This document shows, piece after piece, positions 36,303 through 47,232 of a stretch of DNA of 64,000 nt (positions within the stretch are counted from its first letter, which is position 1; each line of letters opens with the position of its first letter). The notes under the pieces are model-generated. The model searched no databases, was not told the origin of the DNA, and saw only the letters and a list, made by a program, of their open reading frames with translations. This DNA is from Trichoderma breve. Its lineage: Eukaryota > Ascomycota > Sordariomycetes > Hypocreales > Hypocreaceae. The stretch lies in contig NC_079234.1 of NCBI RefSeq assembly GCF_028502605.1, positions 620,001 to 684,000 on the forward strand, read 5' to 3'. Position numbers and translations under genes: made by a program.

Positions 36303-37460
36303 ACGACAGACTGATGATAGACTAACTGCAGTGCTGCTAGTAGTATCACTACCGTACTCGTATTCTCTCGCAAATCTCGAGGAAAATTAGCCAATTACAT
36401 GTATTTATCCTATCCAAGACAGGGTTTAATTCTGGGGAGATGCACAGTCGAAGTTTACGAGAGAATACGGTAGTCTGTTGGTAACGAACTCTGGGGCGGA
36501 GGGCAGGGTCAAAAAGGGAGGGGGCCAAACACAGATTCGCTGGCTGTTCTTGGCCGCGGGCTGGGTCTCGTCTCTCTGTATGAACAACTTGTGGCACTTT
36601 CCGCAGATAGAAGAATATACATGTAGGCAGAAATATATGCTTTTCATCCATCACCTGGCCACACGCGCGATCCTTTTGTGCTGTCCTTTGCCCCCTTAGA
36701 ATCATGGCGCCGGTTTGAATTCCATCCATTGAGCCCAAGCAGGGGACCCCTTATAAACGAAGGTAATATAATAGTAATAATAATTTACGTACATGTAGCT
36801 AACGCATGGCTGATTAATTGAAGTCCCTGCGTAGGGCCATGTCCATAGTATACACACATATATAAACCGAGAGGCATATGCACAGTGGCTTACACTCTTA
36901 TAACACACGCACACACTCACAGTGGCTTACACACACGCTCACAGTGTTTTACACACTTACATGTACACAAATGTCCCGCTTGGGTACTGCCATGTACTGG
37001 CGCAAGCTCTAGTACTGCCCTAACTCCGTTCCGCTACTCCCAACTCTGCTGCTATCAGCCCCAAGTCAAGAGCCATCTATCCATGGCTAGCGACAGTCCC
37101 AGGGCTTATATCCTACCGCTGGCCCGACCTCACTCTCTCTATCTGGGCCTCGGCCTTGTTAGTCTCTGTATTTTCCAGCCTCAGAGCCTTACACCGTCTT
37201 CCCTTCTGTGCCTCTCTCTCCCCCCTCTCTCTCTCCCCCCCTCTCTCTCCCCCACCCTCTCTGTTTATCTCTATCTATCTATCTATCCATCTATCTATAT
37301 ATATATATTTGATGTGTGTCCTCAGCTGGATACAGGCAGCGTCTTCTTCTTCAAAATAATAGCAACAGTAACAACTAGAACAACGGCGACAACAACGTTC
37401 CCTTGCCCTCCATCTCCCTCTCTCCCTGCCCCTCTACCAAGCTCCGCCAACGCCGCCACC
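36303..37460. promoter_or_regulatory. Promoter region of the cluster regulator, four TACATGTA sites
   Basis: TACATGTA at 36396-36403, 36618-36625, 36790-36797 and 36958-36965, the densest intergenic group in the window. A repeated CACAGTGGCTTACAC element lies at about 36882 and 36918, and a CT/TATC microsatellite at about 37203-37310. If the octamer binds the product of the following gene, this would be autoregulation. Confidence 0.5.
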
Positions 37461-39455
37461 ATGGATCTCCCCGAGCTGTACAGGCTGTTCGACGTTGAGG
37501 CTGACCCGACTGTGCTGCCACAGTTCAACCTGGACTTCACCTTCGCCAATACTGCCCTCCCCGACGCCATTGGCCTGCCCTTTGAAGCCGGCGGCATCCC
37601 GTCCGCCTCCCCAAACACACATATCCCCGGCACCGCCAACGCGGGCCATCCGGATGTCCACATCATCGCCGCCGCCGCCGCCGGCAACCACCGCACCGCA
37701 CTCGTGCCTGCTTCTCACGACCAGGCAGACTGGGCCCTCGCGGATCAGGCACGCGGCGCCGGCATCCCCAAACAGCGGCAAAGGCGCTTCGCCCCGCGCA
37801 GCCGCCACGGATGTCTCACCTGTCGCGCCCGCCGCAAGCGCTGCGACGCCCAGCGGCCTGTATGTCGCGCCTGTATCCGTGTCAACGTCGAGTGCGAGTG
37901 GCCCAGCAAGGGGCGCGCCTCCGACTATCACCGCCGTGATCTGGACACCGAGGCCAACGATCACCAGCACGGCTGTGACGAGCAGCAGCAGCAGCAGCCG
38001 GCCAGACCCGAGGCCGCAGCACGCGGCTCCTTCGTCACCTCGGACTATATGGCTGCCTCTTTGTCGTCTTCGTTGTCTTCTTCGTCTTCTTCCACGGCTA
38101 CCGTCCCTCAGGCTCCCAGCTACTCGACGCTGCCCAACCGCTTCAACCGCAAGCTCTCCGCCAAGGACGCCGCCCTGGAACGCCACCTGCTGACCTACTA
38201 CGTACACAGCTTCATCCCCCGCGTCACCATAGCCAAGTCGTCCACCAACGTCTTCACATCCCTCTACATCCCCATGTCCTTCCAGCACTCCGGCGTCCTC
38301 GACGCCATCATCGCCTGCGCCGCCGCCCACCTCGCCAAGTCCACCCAGAGCTTCCACAAAAGCCAGGAGCTGCACCAGGTCGTAGTCCAGCGCCAGCGGC
38401 TTGCCCTCGACTACGTCAAGAGCCAGGTGGAGAACCCGTCAATGGCCGACGGCGTGGGAGAGCAGGGCGACTACAAGCTCGAGGTGGTGGTGGTCCTGCT
38501 GCTCCTCGTCGGCCTGGAGACGCAGACCGGCGGCCGCGGCTTGCGCTGGATGCAGCAGATTCAGTGGGTTCGGCAGCTGCTCCAGAGACAGGCGGCATCC
38601 GTAACGGATGTCTGGAATTCTTGGGAAGTGGACTGCGTTCTGAACCACTTCGTCTATCACGACGTCATGTGCCTCATCATGGAAGATGTCCTGGACCCAG
38701 AGACCCGCTCTGGTCTGTCTGATGACTCTACTTTGGCTGACAGCCCGCCGTTGGCTATGCCACCTCTACCGCCGCCTCTGCCGATGGACCCAGTTCACTC
38801 CAGCCAGGGTTGCTTCGGCGCTTCATCCTGCGGCCCTGCCTCGCCTGTGGTCCCGAGCATACATGTACATGTAGGCAACACCAACATGGACATCGACTGC
38901 CTTCTCGGCTTGTCCACAGATCTGTTCAAGCTCATCATGAGACAACGCGACTTGCGTGAGGCCCGCTACTGGCTGCCGGGCGCCGACGACTCACACTTCT
39001 GGGAGCTCGAGACGGAAATCTCGAATTGGCAATACAACAACGATCTGGCTGCCTCCCTGGACGTCAACACTCGTCTGGATCTAATCGCACTGGCCGAGTG
39101 TCATCGCCTTACGGCCCTCATCTTGCTCTACCGTCAACACACTGGCCGATCCTACTATCTGCCGGATCTGGCCTCGCAGATCATGTCCATCATCCCCCGC
39201 ATAAGCCCAGACAGCCCCGTGGCTCCCGCCTTGACCCCCATCCTGTTCCTGGCCGGCGCCGAGCTGACATCGGAGGTGGATATTACATTGTGCGCAAGCA
39301 GGCTGAGGAGCATCAAGGACGGCATCAAGATGATGAACGTTGCGCCGGCCGAGGAGGTTTTGCGTCATGTATGGAACGACAGGTTACAAAACAAAATTTC
39401 GACCGACTGGCTCAAGGTGATGCGCGCAAGGCATTGGACTATCAACCTGGGTTGA
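37461..39455 (+). CDS. Zn2Cys6 transcription factor, candidate cluster regulator
   Basis: Single-exon gene of 664 residues. The ATG at 37461 lies in a perfect GCCGCCACCATGG context, so upstream in-frame starts are rejected. The zinc cluster is at residues about 115-145: RHGCLTCRARRKRCDAQRP followed by VCRACIRVNVEC, all six cysteines present. A glutamine run and a serine-rich linker follow, then a fungal_trans2-type C-terminal regulatory domain (LLTYYVHSFIPRV, GVLDAIIACAAAHLA, ILLYRQHTGRSYYLPDLASQI). This layout is common in pathway-specific regulators of amino acid and nitrogen catabolism such as ARG81/UGA3-like factors. As the only regulator inside the eleven-gene block it is the natural candidate for controlling it. 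Two overlapping TACATGTA octamers sit in its coding sequence at 38860-38873. Confidence 0.9.
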   Translation: MDLPELYRLFDVEADPTVLPQFNLDFTFANTALPDAIGLPFEAGGIPSASPNTHIPGTANAGHPDVHIIAAAAAGNHRTALVPASHDQADWALADQARGAGIPKQRQRRFAPRSRHGCLTCRARRKRCDAQRPVCRACIRVNVECEWPSKGRASDYHRRDLDTEANDHQHGCDEQQQQQPARPEAAARGSFVTSDYMAASLSSSLSSSSSSTATVPQAPSYSTLPNRFNRKLSAKDAALERHLLTYYVHSFIPRVTIAKSSTNVFTSLYIPMSFQHSGVLDAIIACAAAHLAKSTQSFHKSQELHQVVVQRQRLALDYVKSQVENPSMADGVGEQGDYKLEVVVVLLLLVGLETQTGGRGLRWMQQIQWVRQLLQRQAASVTDVWNSWEVDCVLNHFVYHDVMCLIMEDVLDPETRSGLSDDSTLADSPPLAMPPLPPPLPMDPVHSSQGCFGASSCGPASPVVPSIHVHVGNTNMDIDCLLGLSTDLFKLIMRQRDLREARYWLPGADDSHFWELETEISNWQYNNDLAASLDVNTRLDLIALAECHRLTALILLYRQHTGRSYYLPDLASQIMSIIPRISPDSPVAPALTPILFLAGAELTSEVDITLCASRLRSIKDGIKMMNVAPAEEVLRHVWNDRLQNKISTDWLKVMRARHWTINLG

Positions 39456-39732
39456 CGAGGGGATGGGGTTGGAGCCGAACCGTCTGGAACCGTGAATGCA
39501 TATGTGTACCTCCAAATATGGTCTGCTTGCTGATCTATATCCAACTTTTTTTTTATCAAGGCAGATGCCTGCACGCTGCACTAGCTTTTCGAGGCTTGGA
39601 AAAAACAGAAGATTTTCAATATATTATTAAAAACGTTCACTTTCCATAAGTATACCTAAGCCTTATACATAATGTTACTAATTAATATCATTAAGGAATC
39701 AGCCAGAGCCTTTACTACGTCCAGTCTAAAAT

Positions 39733-40111
39733 GCAGTGCTGCAGTTTAAGGTATATCTAAAAAGTTAAGAGTATGACTTTTATAATAATTAGCTAACTTT
39801 ATCCTAGTTTATCAGAAGTCAAGAACCTATACTCCCTAGGTATATGTAGTCTACACTATAGTTATATACGCTCTAGACGCCATAAACGCATCCCCCAGGT
39901 TGGCCTTGCTTAAACCTAGTCGGAACTGTTTACTTTAAATGAGTATAGACGTAGTACTGTAGTTTAAGGTACAAAAAACATAATGATCAGCTGGCTCTGT
40001 CCTAGTTTGTCAGGAGTTGGGGCCCTATACTGGTCTACACCATACATGTAGTCATACTCGCTCCAGACGCCATAAACGCATCCTCCGGGTTGGCCTCGCC
40101 TCAACCTAGTC
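39733..40111. repeat. Two diverged direct copies of a ~165-190-base element
   Basis: Copy 1 (39733-39920) and copy 2 (39951-40111) share blocks such as CAGTTTAAGGTA, ATCCTAGTTT, CCTATACT, CAGACGCCATAAACGCATC and AACCTAGTC. Where they differ, copy 1 nearly always has A or T where copy 2 has G or C (AGCTAACTTTATC against AGCTGGCTCTGTC), the direction expected of repeat-induced point mutation. Copy 2 contains a TACATGTA (40043-40050), 296 bases before the aminotransferase ATG. Confidence 0.8.
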
Positions 40112-40345
40112 CTGCAGCGTTCTACCAGCTATTGTGGCCCGGAGGTAAACTCTTTATCTACTACTTAGAGATAACTTAAGGGTGCAGAGATTACCATAGT
40201 CTTTTGTTGTCAGGAACTACCTGATTTCTTCCCTGCATCAATTTCTCGCCCCCCGTCTTCCCAGGACCAGCCTCTCAACTAGTGGTATCTTTGCCTACGT
40301 GTTACACTTCTCCCCACACGTACCGGGAGCGTCAATCTCCTGAAA

Positions 40346-41947
40346 ATGGGATCCACCCAGAAGCTGGATCTGAAGCTGTCCGAGAAAGTGCGCTCGCTAC
40401 TCCGCCAGGAGGCGGCGTACATTGTCGGCGGCGTTGAACCCCTACCCATCTTCCCCGAGCGAGCCCAAGGGGCGAAAATATGGGTAAGCTTGGATCTCAC
40501 AACCCCGGTTTCATGTGCAGACTGAAATCATGCAGATGGGGATCGACGCGTCACTAATACCTATTTTGCGCTGCCTGGGATGTAGGATGTGGACGGCAAA
40601 GAGTATCTCGATTTCATCGTTGGTTTCAGCGCCGCGAACCAGGGCCATGGCCACCCTTACATCATGAAGAAGGTTCGGGAGCAATATGAAAAGAGTCAGT
40701 GAGCGTCTACATCTAGCATGGCAAACGCCGGTTCTGACCCCTTGGCGACAGTTGCACTGGTCAACATCTCGGCGCACAACCCTCAATGGGGCCCGTTCGC
40801 GGAGAAGATGTGCAAAAGATTCGGCTACGACAAGATCCTGGCCATGATCTCCGGCACCGAAGCCGCCGACACTGCTTGCAAAACGGCCCGCAAGTGGGGT
40901 ATCGGAGTCAAAGGCATCCCGGCAGAGAAGTGCCTGGTCCTGGCAACGGGCAAGTCGTACCATGGCATGACTTCGGGCGTGTGGAATCTTCAGGATCCGT
41001 CCAAGGCGCGCACAGGTAGCTAAACCCCAAGTCTGAACAATGCCGTTTTTTGTTTTTCGTTTGGCGGCTGACGCTTCTCGTCGCAGCATACGGCCTCGAT
41101 AGCCAAATCCACATGAACATCAACCCTACCACGGGCGAGCCGTTGACGTACCCAGAGATCGACCCGATGCGCCGATGCATCGAGGAGCATCACCAGCGCA
41201 TTGCGGCCGTCGTGATGGAGCCATATCACGGCGTCACCAGGTATGTGTTTCGTGGAGATGCTCTATATACTTGAGTCTTGCTTGCTCACCACCTATGAAC
41301 AAAGGGACGTACACGACGAAGGCCGCTATGCTCGAGCAGTCTACGACTTGTGCAGAAAGTACAACATCTTGTTCATTTCGGACGAAGTACGCTCCGGAGC
41401 CGGCAAGACGGGAAAGTTCTTCTCATACATGCATCTGGGGGACGACTGCAAGCCCGACATGGTAACCATGGGCAAATCCATCACCGGCGGCGTCTATCCG
41501 CAGTCTTTTGTCATGGGCAAGGAGGCAGTCATGTCGCTCATCGGCTCTGGGCAGACCGCATCCACGTTTGCGTATACGCCAGTTGCCATCGCAGCAGCCA
41601 CTGCGGCCATTGAGACGATAGACCGCGAGAACCTCATGGAGCGTGCCGTAGTCCTTGGGGATCGCTGGGCGTCGACGATCCGATCGTGGAACCACCCTCA
41701 CATAGACTGGGTGAGCCAGATCGGTGCCGACTGCAACATCTTCGTCAAAGGTGTCAGGGCAGAGCGTCTGGGAGCGTTGCTCATGCACAAAGGCGTGGCC
41801 ATCTTCCCCGTACATCCACGCATACGCGTATCCATCCCGTTCATCATGACGGACGAGGAGCTGGACAGGGGACTGGCGATTCTCAAGGACGCGCTCAACA
41901 CGGTGGATCAGTATGGGAGCATTGAAGGAGAGTTTTGGCACCAGTAG
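40346..41947 (+). CDS. Class III (ornithine-type) aminotransferase
   Basis: PLP-dependent class III aminotransferase moving the omega-amino group of ornithine, GABA or a similar amino acid to a 2-oxo acid. Five exons, 40346-40483, 40586-40694, 40752-41015, 41087-41240 and 41305-41947, total 1308 nt or 435 residues. Motifs: substrate/PLP region [17 protein letters not shown], the aspartate in [14 protein letters not shown], and the PLP lysine in [16 protein letters not shown]. Overall layout matches ornithine aminotransferase (yeast CAR2 type) more than mitochondrial GABA transaminase. No obvious mitochondrial targeting peptide. In an A. nidulans-like pathway this step turns the amino acid released from a lactam into a semialdehyde for the aldehyde dehydrogenase nearby. 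Natural substrate unproven. Confidence 0.9.
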
Positions 41948-42637
41948 GCCCCGTCAACCAACTGGTAGGGGCACGCACGCGATTGAATCAAGCAGGGTAT
42001 TGTGGACCACTATAGATGGACATGCAAGTAGTACAGCTTTGTGGCAATGTATTAGATTCCAAGCAAGACCTTTGTCCGAACTGACTCCATGTCTGCTCCG
42101 CACATGGCGGTGGAGCAAGTATCAATGATCATTGATATCTCTGCCAAGCCGCCTGCTCCATGCTACCAAGGGGGCCATGTTTCCGATTAGCCAATACAAG
42201 CGCCGCATGGAATTAGCTTTCTCTCTACTCGTATCGTACTCCGTATCTCTGGCGTTTACAGCGTCTATTGTTATCAACCTGAAGTTTGGAGAATGTGGGC
42301 ACCGCCAAGCAGATAGAGCGTGTCGATCCGGGGTCTGGTCTCCGCAAAACATGTGGCGTTCTGCCTGTAGCCCTTGGTGCGAAATGCAGGGTCTCTCTCC
42401 CCCTATGTGTATGGTTCACATGTTGTCGACATGAATCGGTCAAGGCTGGGGTAGGCTTTCTATCTTCAGCTTGTGGTCGCGATCGATTCATCACCTCGAG
42501 ACACACAGAACTTAAAAAGGGGAGCTTTCCACGATCACCTGGCATCTGGCATCTGGCAGTCGGCCATCAGCTTTCTCTCCCTTTGGTCTTTTATCGTGAA
42601 CAGAAAGTCACCTTGCTTTCGAGTACCCGCTTTCACC
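41948..42637. other. Intergenic, aminotransferase / MFS transporter
   Basis: About 690 bases with no gene motif and no TACATGTA, making this one of two cluster promoters without the octamer. Presumed promoter of the transporter. Confidence 0.45.
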
Positions 42638-44473
42638 ATGTCTCGCTATGTCCCAAACTTGTACAACTTCTGGATTGTTATCTTCGTAGCTCTCGGATCT
42701 GCGGCATGTGCTTACAGTATTGCTGTCATCGGGTATGGGCTGCTTGATGTGTCTCCCCGGTGCCTCGATCCAGTATTTTAACCACTTTGCAGGTCCACGA
42801 CCGGCCAGCCGTCGTTCTACCGGTCTCTCGGTCTCGCAATGCAGGGCGAGCCGGGATACAGTAGGACAAATCACTTGATCGGCGCATTCAATGGTACGCC
42901 TATTTACATTCGCCCCATGCAACATATCAGGACTGTGGTCGAGTTACTGATACAGCTGAGCAGGCGTCAACTCCGCTGGCGCCGCGCTCGGCGCGATCCA
43001 AAGCGCTTGGTTGATGGAACGATACTCTCGAAAATATACGATTCAGTTTGGGGCACTCATCCAGATCATCGGCGGTGCTCTCTGCGCTGGTTCCATCAAC
43101 GTAGGAATGTTTCTGGCTGGTAGATTCATCGTGGGCTGGGCTATTGGAATTCTGTATACGGTAAGCTTCCCAGACCTTTCTAGATGTTACATGCAGCCTT
43201 CCATGTGCTCGACGAGGCTGACAAGTCTTCACTACCAGGCCATCCCCGTTTATCAGAGTGAGATGAGCACCCCTGCCACCCGCGGTTTCATGGTCTCTAT
43301 GCACGGAATCATGATTGCCATTGGCTATCTCCTCAGCTCATGGATCGGATTTGGCGTCTACTTCATCACTGCCAACGGTTCCGACTCCAGCTTCCCATGG
43401 CGTTTCCCCATCAGCTTCCAGATCGTCCCAGCCATCCTTCTCCTGGTGGGCTCGCCTAGGCTTCCATTTTCGCCCCGGTGGCTCGTTCAGAAAGGACGGT
43501 ATGAAGAGGCCAAAGAAGTCCTACGCAGCCTGCATACCTTGAAAGATAGTGACGATCACACCATCTCCAATCGGGAGTTTGACCAGATTCGCCAGCAAAC
43601 CGAGGCCGACCTGGCGGTCAAGGAGCACACCACATGGTACGAGCTGGTCCGAACTCCAGGCAACAGGAAGAGGGCTTTGATTGCTGTCTTTCTGTTCTGG
43701 GGAAATCAAATGACCGGAAACCTTGTCATCGCCAATTACGGAACAATCATCTTTGCCTCGCTCGGAATGACTGGGTATATGCCTTTGTTGCTTCTGGCTC
43801 TCTGGATCGTCGTGTCGGTTGGCGGCAACACCATTTGCGCGCTGTTCCTTGATCGTTTCGGCAGACGAAACTTCATGCTTGTTGGTATCGCCGGTATGTT
43901 TGCTGCGCTTCTCGGCGAATGCATCACCCAGGCTGTTTCCGTCAACAATGACCCCAACTCCAACATCCCTGGAAAACGCGCCGCAGCATTCTTCCTCTTC
44001 TTGTGGATTGCTTTCTACAGCTCCTGCCAAGATGGGACGCAGTATGTCTATCTTGCTGAGATATACCCTAATTATCTACGGGGCCAAGGTACTGCGTTTG
44101 GCATCTTCAATCTCTTCATTGCGTCTATTGTCGTCTTGGTAGCCGCACCGACCGCTTTCAGCAGTAAGCATCCCCTCCTGCCCTCGCTTTCGACACCGTG
44201 CAAAGCCTTACTAACTTCGCGTGTGCAGCCATTGGTTGGAGATTTTTCATTGTCTTTATCGTGCCGACCTTCTTCTACTTCTGGATCGTGTATTTTATGT
44301 TCCCCGAGACTCGCCTCAAGTCCTTGGAGGAGATTGCAGAGCTGTTCTCCGAGTCCGTTGCGGTTCATCTCGATGAGGCCAACGCAGAAGATGAAAAGAC
44401 AGAAGGTGTCAGTATGACAGAAAATGTATCAGTGAGCAAGGATGGAGCAACAACCAAGCAGGAGACGGTTTAG
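42638..44473 (+). CDS. MFS transporter of the sugar porter family
   Basis: Twelve-helix major facilitator transporter in the plasma membrane, of the fungal sugar/quinate/lactose permease type. Five exons start at 42638 (MSRYVPNLYNFWIVIFVALG), with introns near 42733-42793, 42894-42964, 43160-43239 and 44164-44228. Family signatures are present: GRFIVGWAIGILYT after helix 4, RWLVQKGRYEEA between the halves, DRFGRRNFMLVG in the second half, YLAEIYPNYLRGQGT, and the terminal PETRLKSLEEI. The tail is acidic and Ser/Thr-rich, as in porters under endocytic control. Probably imports the cluster substrate or a sugar-linked precursor; specificity cannot be read. Confidence 0.9.
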
Positions 44474-44555
44474 GGCAGGTCAACCAGGCAACTACTTGTC
44501 ACACGTATGTAGTTTACCTTTATCTATAAAGACCAAGGGCAATTACACCCTTATT

Positions 44556-44757
44556 AGATCGAGGCTGTTTGCCTTGTCAGTTTAATTTGAATTTAAAAAG
44601 GCTATACTATCTGCCACAAGTATTCCTCTACTGCGGTTGAGCGTCATCACATGAGTATAAGATCGAAGCTGTTTGGCTTCTTAACTTATTTTGAATTTAA
44701 AAAGGCTGTGCAATCTACTCTACCACCGGTAGTCTTCTACTGAGGTTGAGTATCATT
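44556..44757. repeat. Two adjacent ~100-base direct repeats
   Basis: Copy 1 (from 44556) and copy 2 (from 44660) both start AGATCGA(G/A)GCTGTTTG, share TTTGAATTTAAAAAGGCT, and end near CT(A)CTG(C/A)GGTTGAG with ATCATT or GTCATC. They are diverged and contain no frame. They lie just after the MFS stop. Confidence 0.75.
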
Positions 44758-45440
44758 GTTCATGCTTCCTCAATAGGTCTTCTCGATTTTCATGCATCTC
44801 GCATGGATCAAGGTTTCCTGAGTCTTCAAACTGTGCAAACCAGTTGTGCTGCTGTAGATTGTTATGGATCGGTACTTGAGGTAGGCATGAGACTGTGCAT
44901 TAAGGCCTGCCTTGGCATGTTGCCCCGTTTACATGTACTTAATATTTTACGGAGTGTTCAGCATCCGTATGTCCGGAATGCATGCATGAAGCTCCTCCAC
45001 CTCACCGAGACCACGCAATCAGCGGTAAACTTAATGTGGCTCACTAATCTGGAACCAAAGCCATCGACTTGCGGCATATCTAGGGGGGCTGGCCCACGCT
45101 AGCGGAAAGCTTGCCATAACCCAAGAATCGTGTATCGCGTTTGTGGCGAGAATCCTGGGTAGCGTGATAACGCTTGGGAACATACATAACCCCTCTAACA
45201 AGTGTTGGAGAACGCTCTTGTCAGTCCGGGGGCCTATGTATAGATATATATTACCCCGCATGGAGAGGAGAATTAGAAAGACAATCGTTATATGTATGTT
45301 CGTATATTAATCCGTGTGTGATTGATAAGGTTGTGCACTGCCAAATTGCCGTCAACTTCATAGCCTAGATCCTACAGCAATCTCCCCCGTTCAGAGTTAC
45401 TTTGCCTGTCTAAGCTTTTTGAACCAACGTCGTTACAATC
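44758..45440. promoter_or_regulatory. LamB-type gene upstream region
   Basis: TACATGTA at 44930-44937, about 500 bases upstream of the LamB-type ATG. Open frames in the interval show no motif. Confidence 0.4.
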
Positions 45441-46587
45441 ATGCCGAGAATCCAGCAGCCCGCCAAGATCAATGTCGATCTGGGCGAAGCTTTTGGAAAC
45501 TGGAAGATGGGGCCTGACGATGAGCTCCTGCCTCTGGTAAGAGAAAATATCCGGACCTGGAGTTTGGTCCTCTGATGAGGTTACTTGGACTCTAGCTCAC
45601 CTAGGCTGTTTTTGGGTAGATTGATCATGCCAATGTTGCATGCGGCTTCCATGGGTGAGTAGAAACATTGTTAATTCCAACCCCAGATACGATACACAAG
45701 ATCTTGATATGCTTTGAGCTTCTGCTGACGAATGACAGGGGGTAAGTACAGTCGTATACCCATACGACGTCGCTGGCTTTGTGTCCGTCAGCATGGACTA
45801 ACCAGTTCAAAGTGACCCGGTCACGATGATGGAGACTATTCGCAAAGCTAAAAAGTACGGTGTCAAGGTTGGCGCCCATCCTGGCCTCCCTGGTACGTAT
45901 TTACTCTTCTCTAGTCTCACCAAGTTTCACTGTCGCTGATACGCTTGTTCTGCAGACTTGGTCGGATTCGGACGGCGTGTCATGAATATCACGCCAGATG
46001 AGGCCTATGCGATTACCGTCTACCAGGTGAACGCCCTAAAAGGTTTCCTGGAGGCCGAAGGCATGACACTTCATCATGTGAAGCCTCATGGAGTTTTCTA
46101 CGGCATGATGATGAAGGATTACGACATCGCTCTCGCCGTGTGCCGAGCTATACCTAAAGGCGTCCCAATCTTCCTGCATACTGATACCCTAACTGAAAAG
46201 GCAGCAAAAGAACTGGGTGTTCCGTATATTGCCGAGACATGTGTTGATATCAGATACGGCAACGGTGGCATTCCGGTGGTCAACAGGAGAATGAGGTATG
46301 TCACGCTGTTTTACCCAAAACTCGCTTCTGAGCCCCGGTAGCTGAAGGTTCGCAGCCCATGGAAAAAGGAGGAAATTCAATACAACATCAACAACGTAAT
46401 GGAGAACTGCCAGGTGGACACTGTAGAGGGCGGTAAGTATGACTTCCCTCTGGCCAACCACGAGGTCACTATCTGTGCGCACTCGGATACACCTGGTGCC
46501 CTGGAAGTTGTCAAGGCTATGCGAGAGTCAGTGGATGAATTTAATGCCAAGTACTTCCCCGATTTTAAGCGAAATAGCTCTATCTAG
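45441..46587 (+). CDS. lamB: LamB/YcsF family protein (PxpA-like)
   Basis: LamB/YcsF protein with a (beta/alpha) barrel, homologous to A. nidulans LamB (2-pyrrolidinone use) and bacterial PxpA, the A subunit of 5-oxoprolinase. Exons: 45441-45536, 45620-45654, a 3-base micro-exon 45739-45741, 45813-45892, 45956-46295 and 46356-46587, total 786 nt or 261 residues. Motifs: INVDLGEAFGNWKMG at the N-terminus, HANVACGFHGGDP across the micro-exon, VGAHPGLPDLVGFGRR, VKPHGVFYGMM. The micro-exon GGG is bounded by canonical signals and restores the conserved H-x-G-D spacing; skipping it would leave the frame open but delete one glycine. It should work with the KipI/KipA domains of the LamA-type enzyme on a lactam substrate. 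Confidence 0.9.
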
Positions 46588-47232
46588 AATATCAGTGACA
46601 CGTCAGTGTTAATAATATAAACACATCCCCAAGATTATGATCACATCACGCTGTTGGGCCTGAGTAAGCTTCTAGAAATGAGATTTTGAGCATCATGTAA
46701 TTGCAGTAGTCTCTGTAGCCGCTTGCGCTGATCTTCTTGCCACCTCGCCAATACGAACTACTATCTTGCCCATATTCTATCATTGTGTTTGATTAAATAT
46801 GTGTAAAGCCTTGGCAACTCATCTTTGCGGAGTCAGGCTTCGAATTGTCCCCAGAGACTTCCCATTCCAAGAAGACCTGGAGCGACTCAACTACCAGTCT
46901 CCAATCCTTATCAACTGAAATGACCAGACCGGGGGCTATTATCGTAGAGACCGGTACGAGGCTGGCCAATCTCATTCGACGTAGGACTGAGCCAAGGCTA
47001 GCGCGATGACTGGGCGCGAAACTCGCCCATCTTTTTCGGCGTCTATGGCGCGTTTGAGGGTCTCGTTCCTGGGGTAAGGGGGTCAGACCCCAGTACACCG
47101 GTAGATTTCAACCCCATATCTCAGATGCTGAATCCATGATTCCATTGGACAAAGGTATATATGAGCTACAAAGTCGCATATTTGCCACACCTCCTCCAAC
47201 AGGATAGGTACTTCATGCATTGTAACGTCAAG
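46588..47232. other. Intergenic, LamB-type / SMP-30-like
   Basis: No gene motif. A short perfect inverted repeat GGGGTCAGACCCC lies at about 47079-47091. No TACATGTA. Confidence 0.4.

Noticed and set aside
36901..37320. Upstream extension of the second Zn2Cys6 protein to the ATG at 36885
   Set aside because: The extra residues are encoded by CA/CT microsatellite DNA, while the ATG at 37461 has a perfect start context.
40346..41947. Assignment as mitochondrial GABA transaminase (GatA)
   Set aside because: Motifs and length fit the ornithine aminotransferase branch better, and no targeting peptide is visible; GABA remains only a possible substrate.
47041..47100. GGGGTCAGACCCC inverted repeat as terminator or tRNA-like element
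   Set aside because: Short isolated palindrome; no cloverleaf, no RNA polymerase III boxes in sensible positions.
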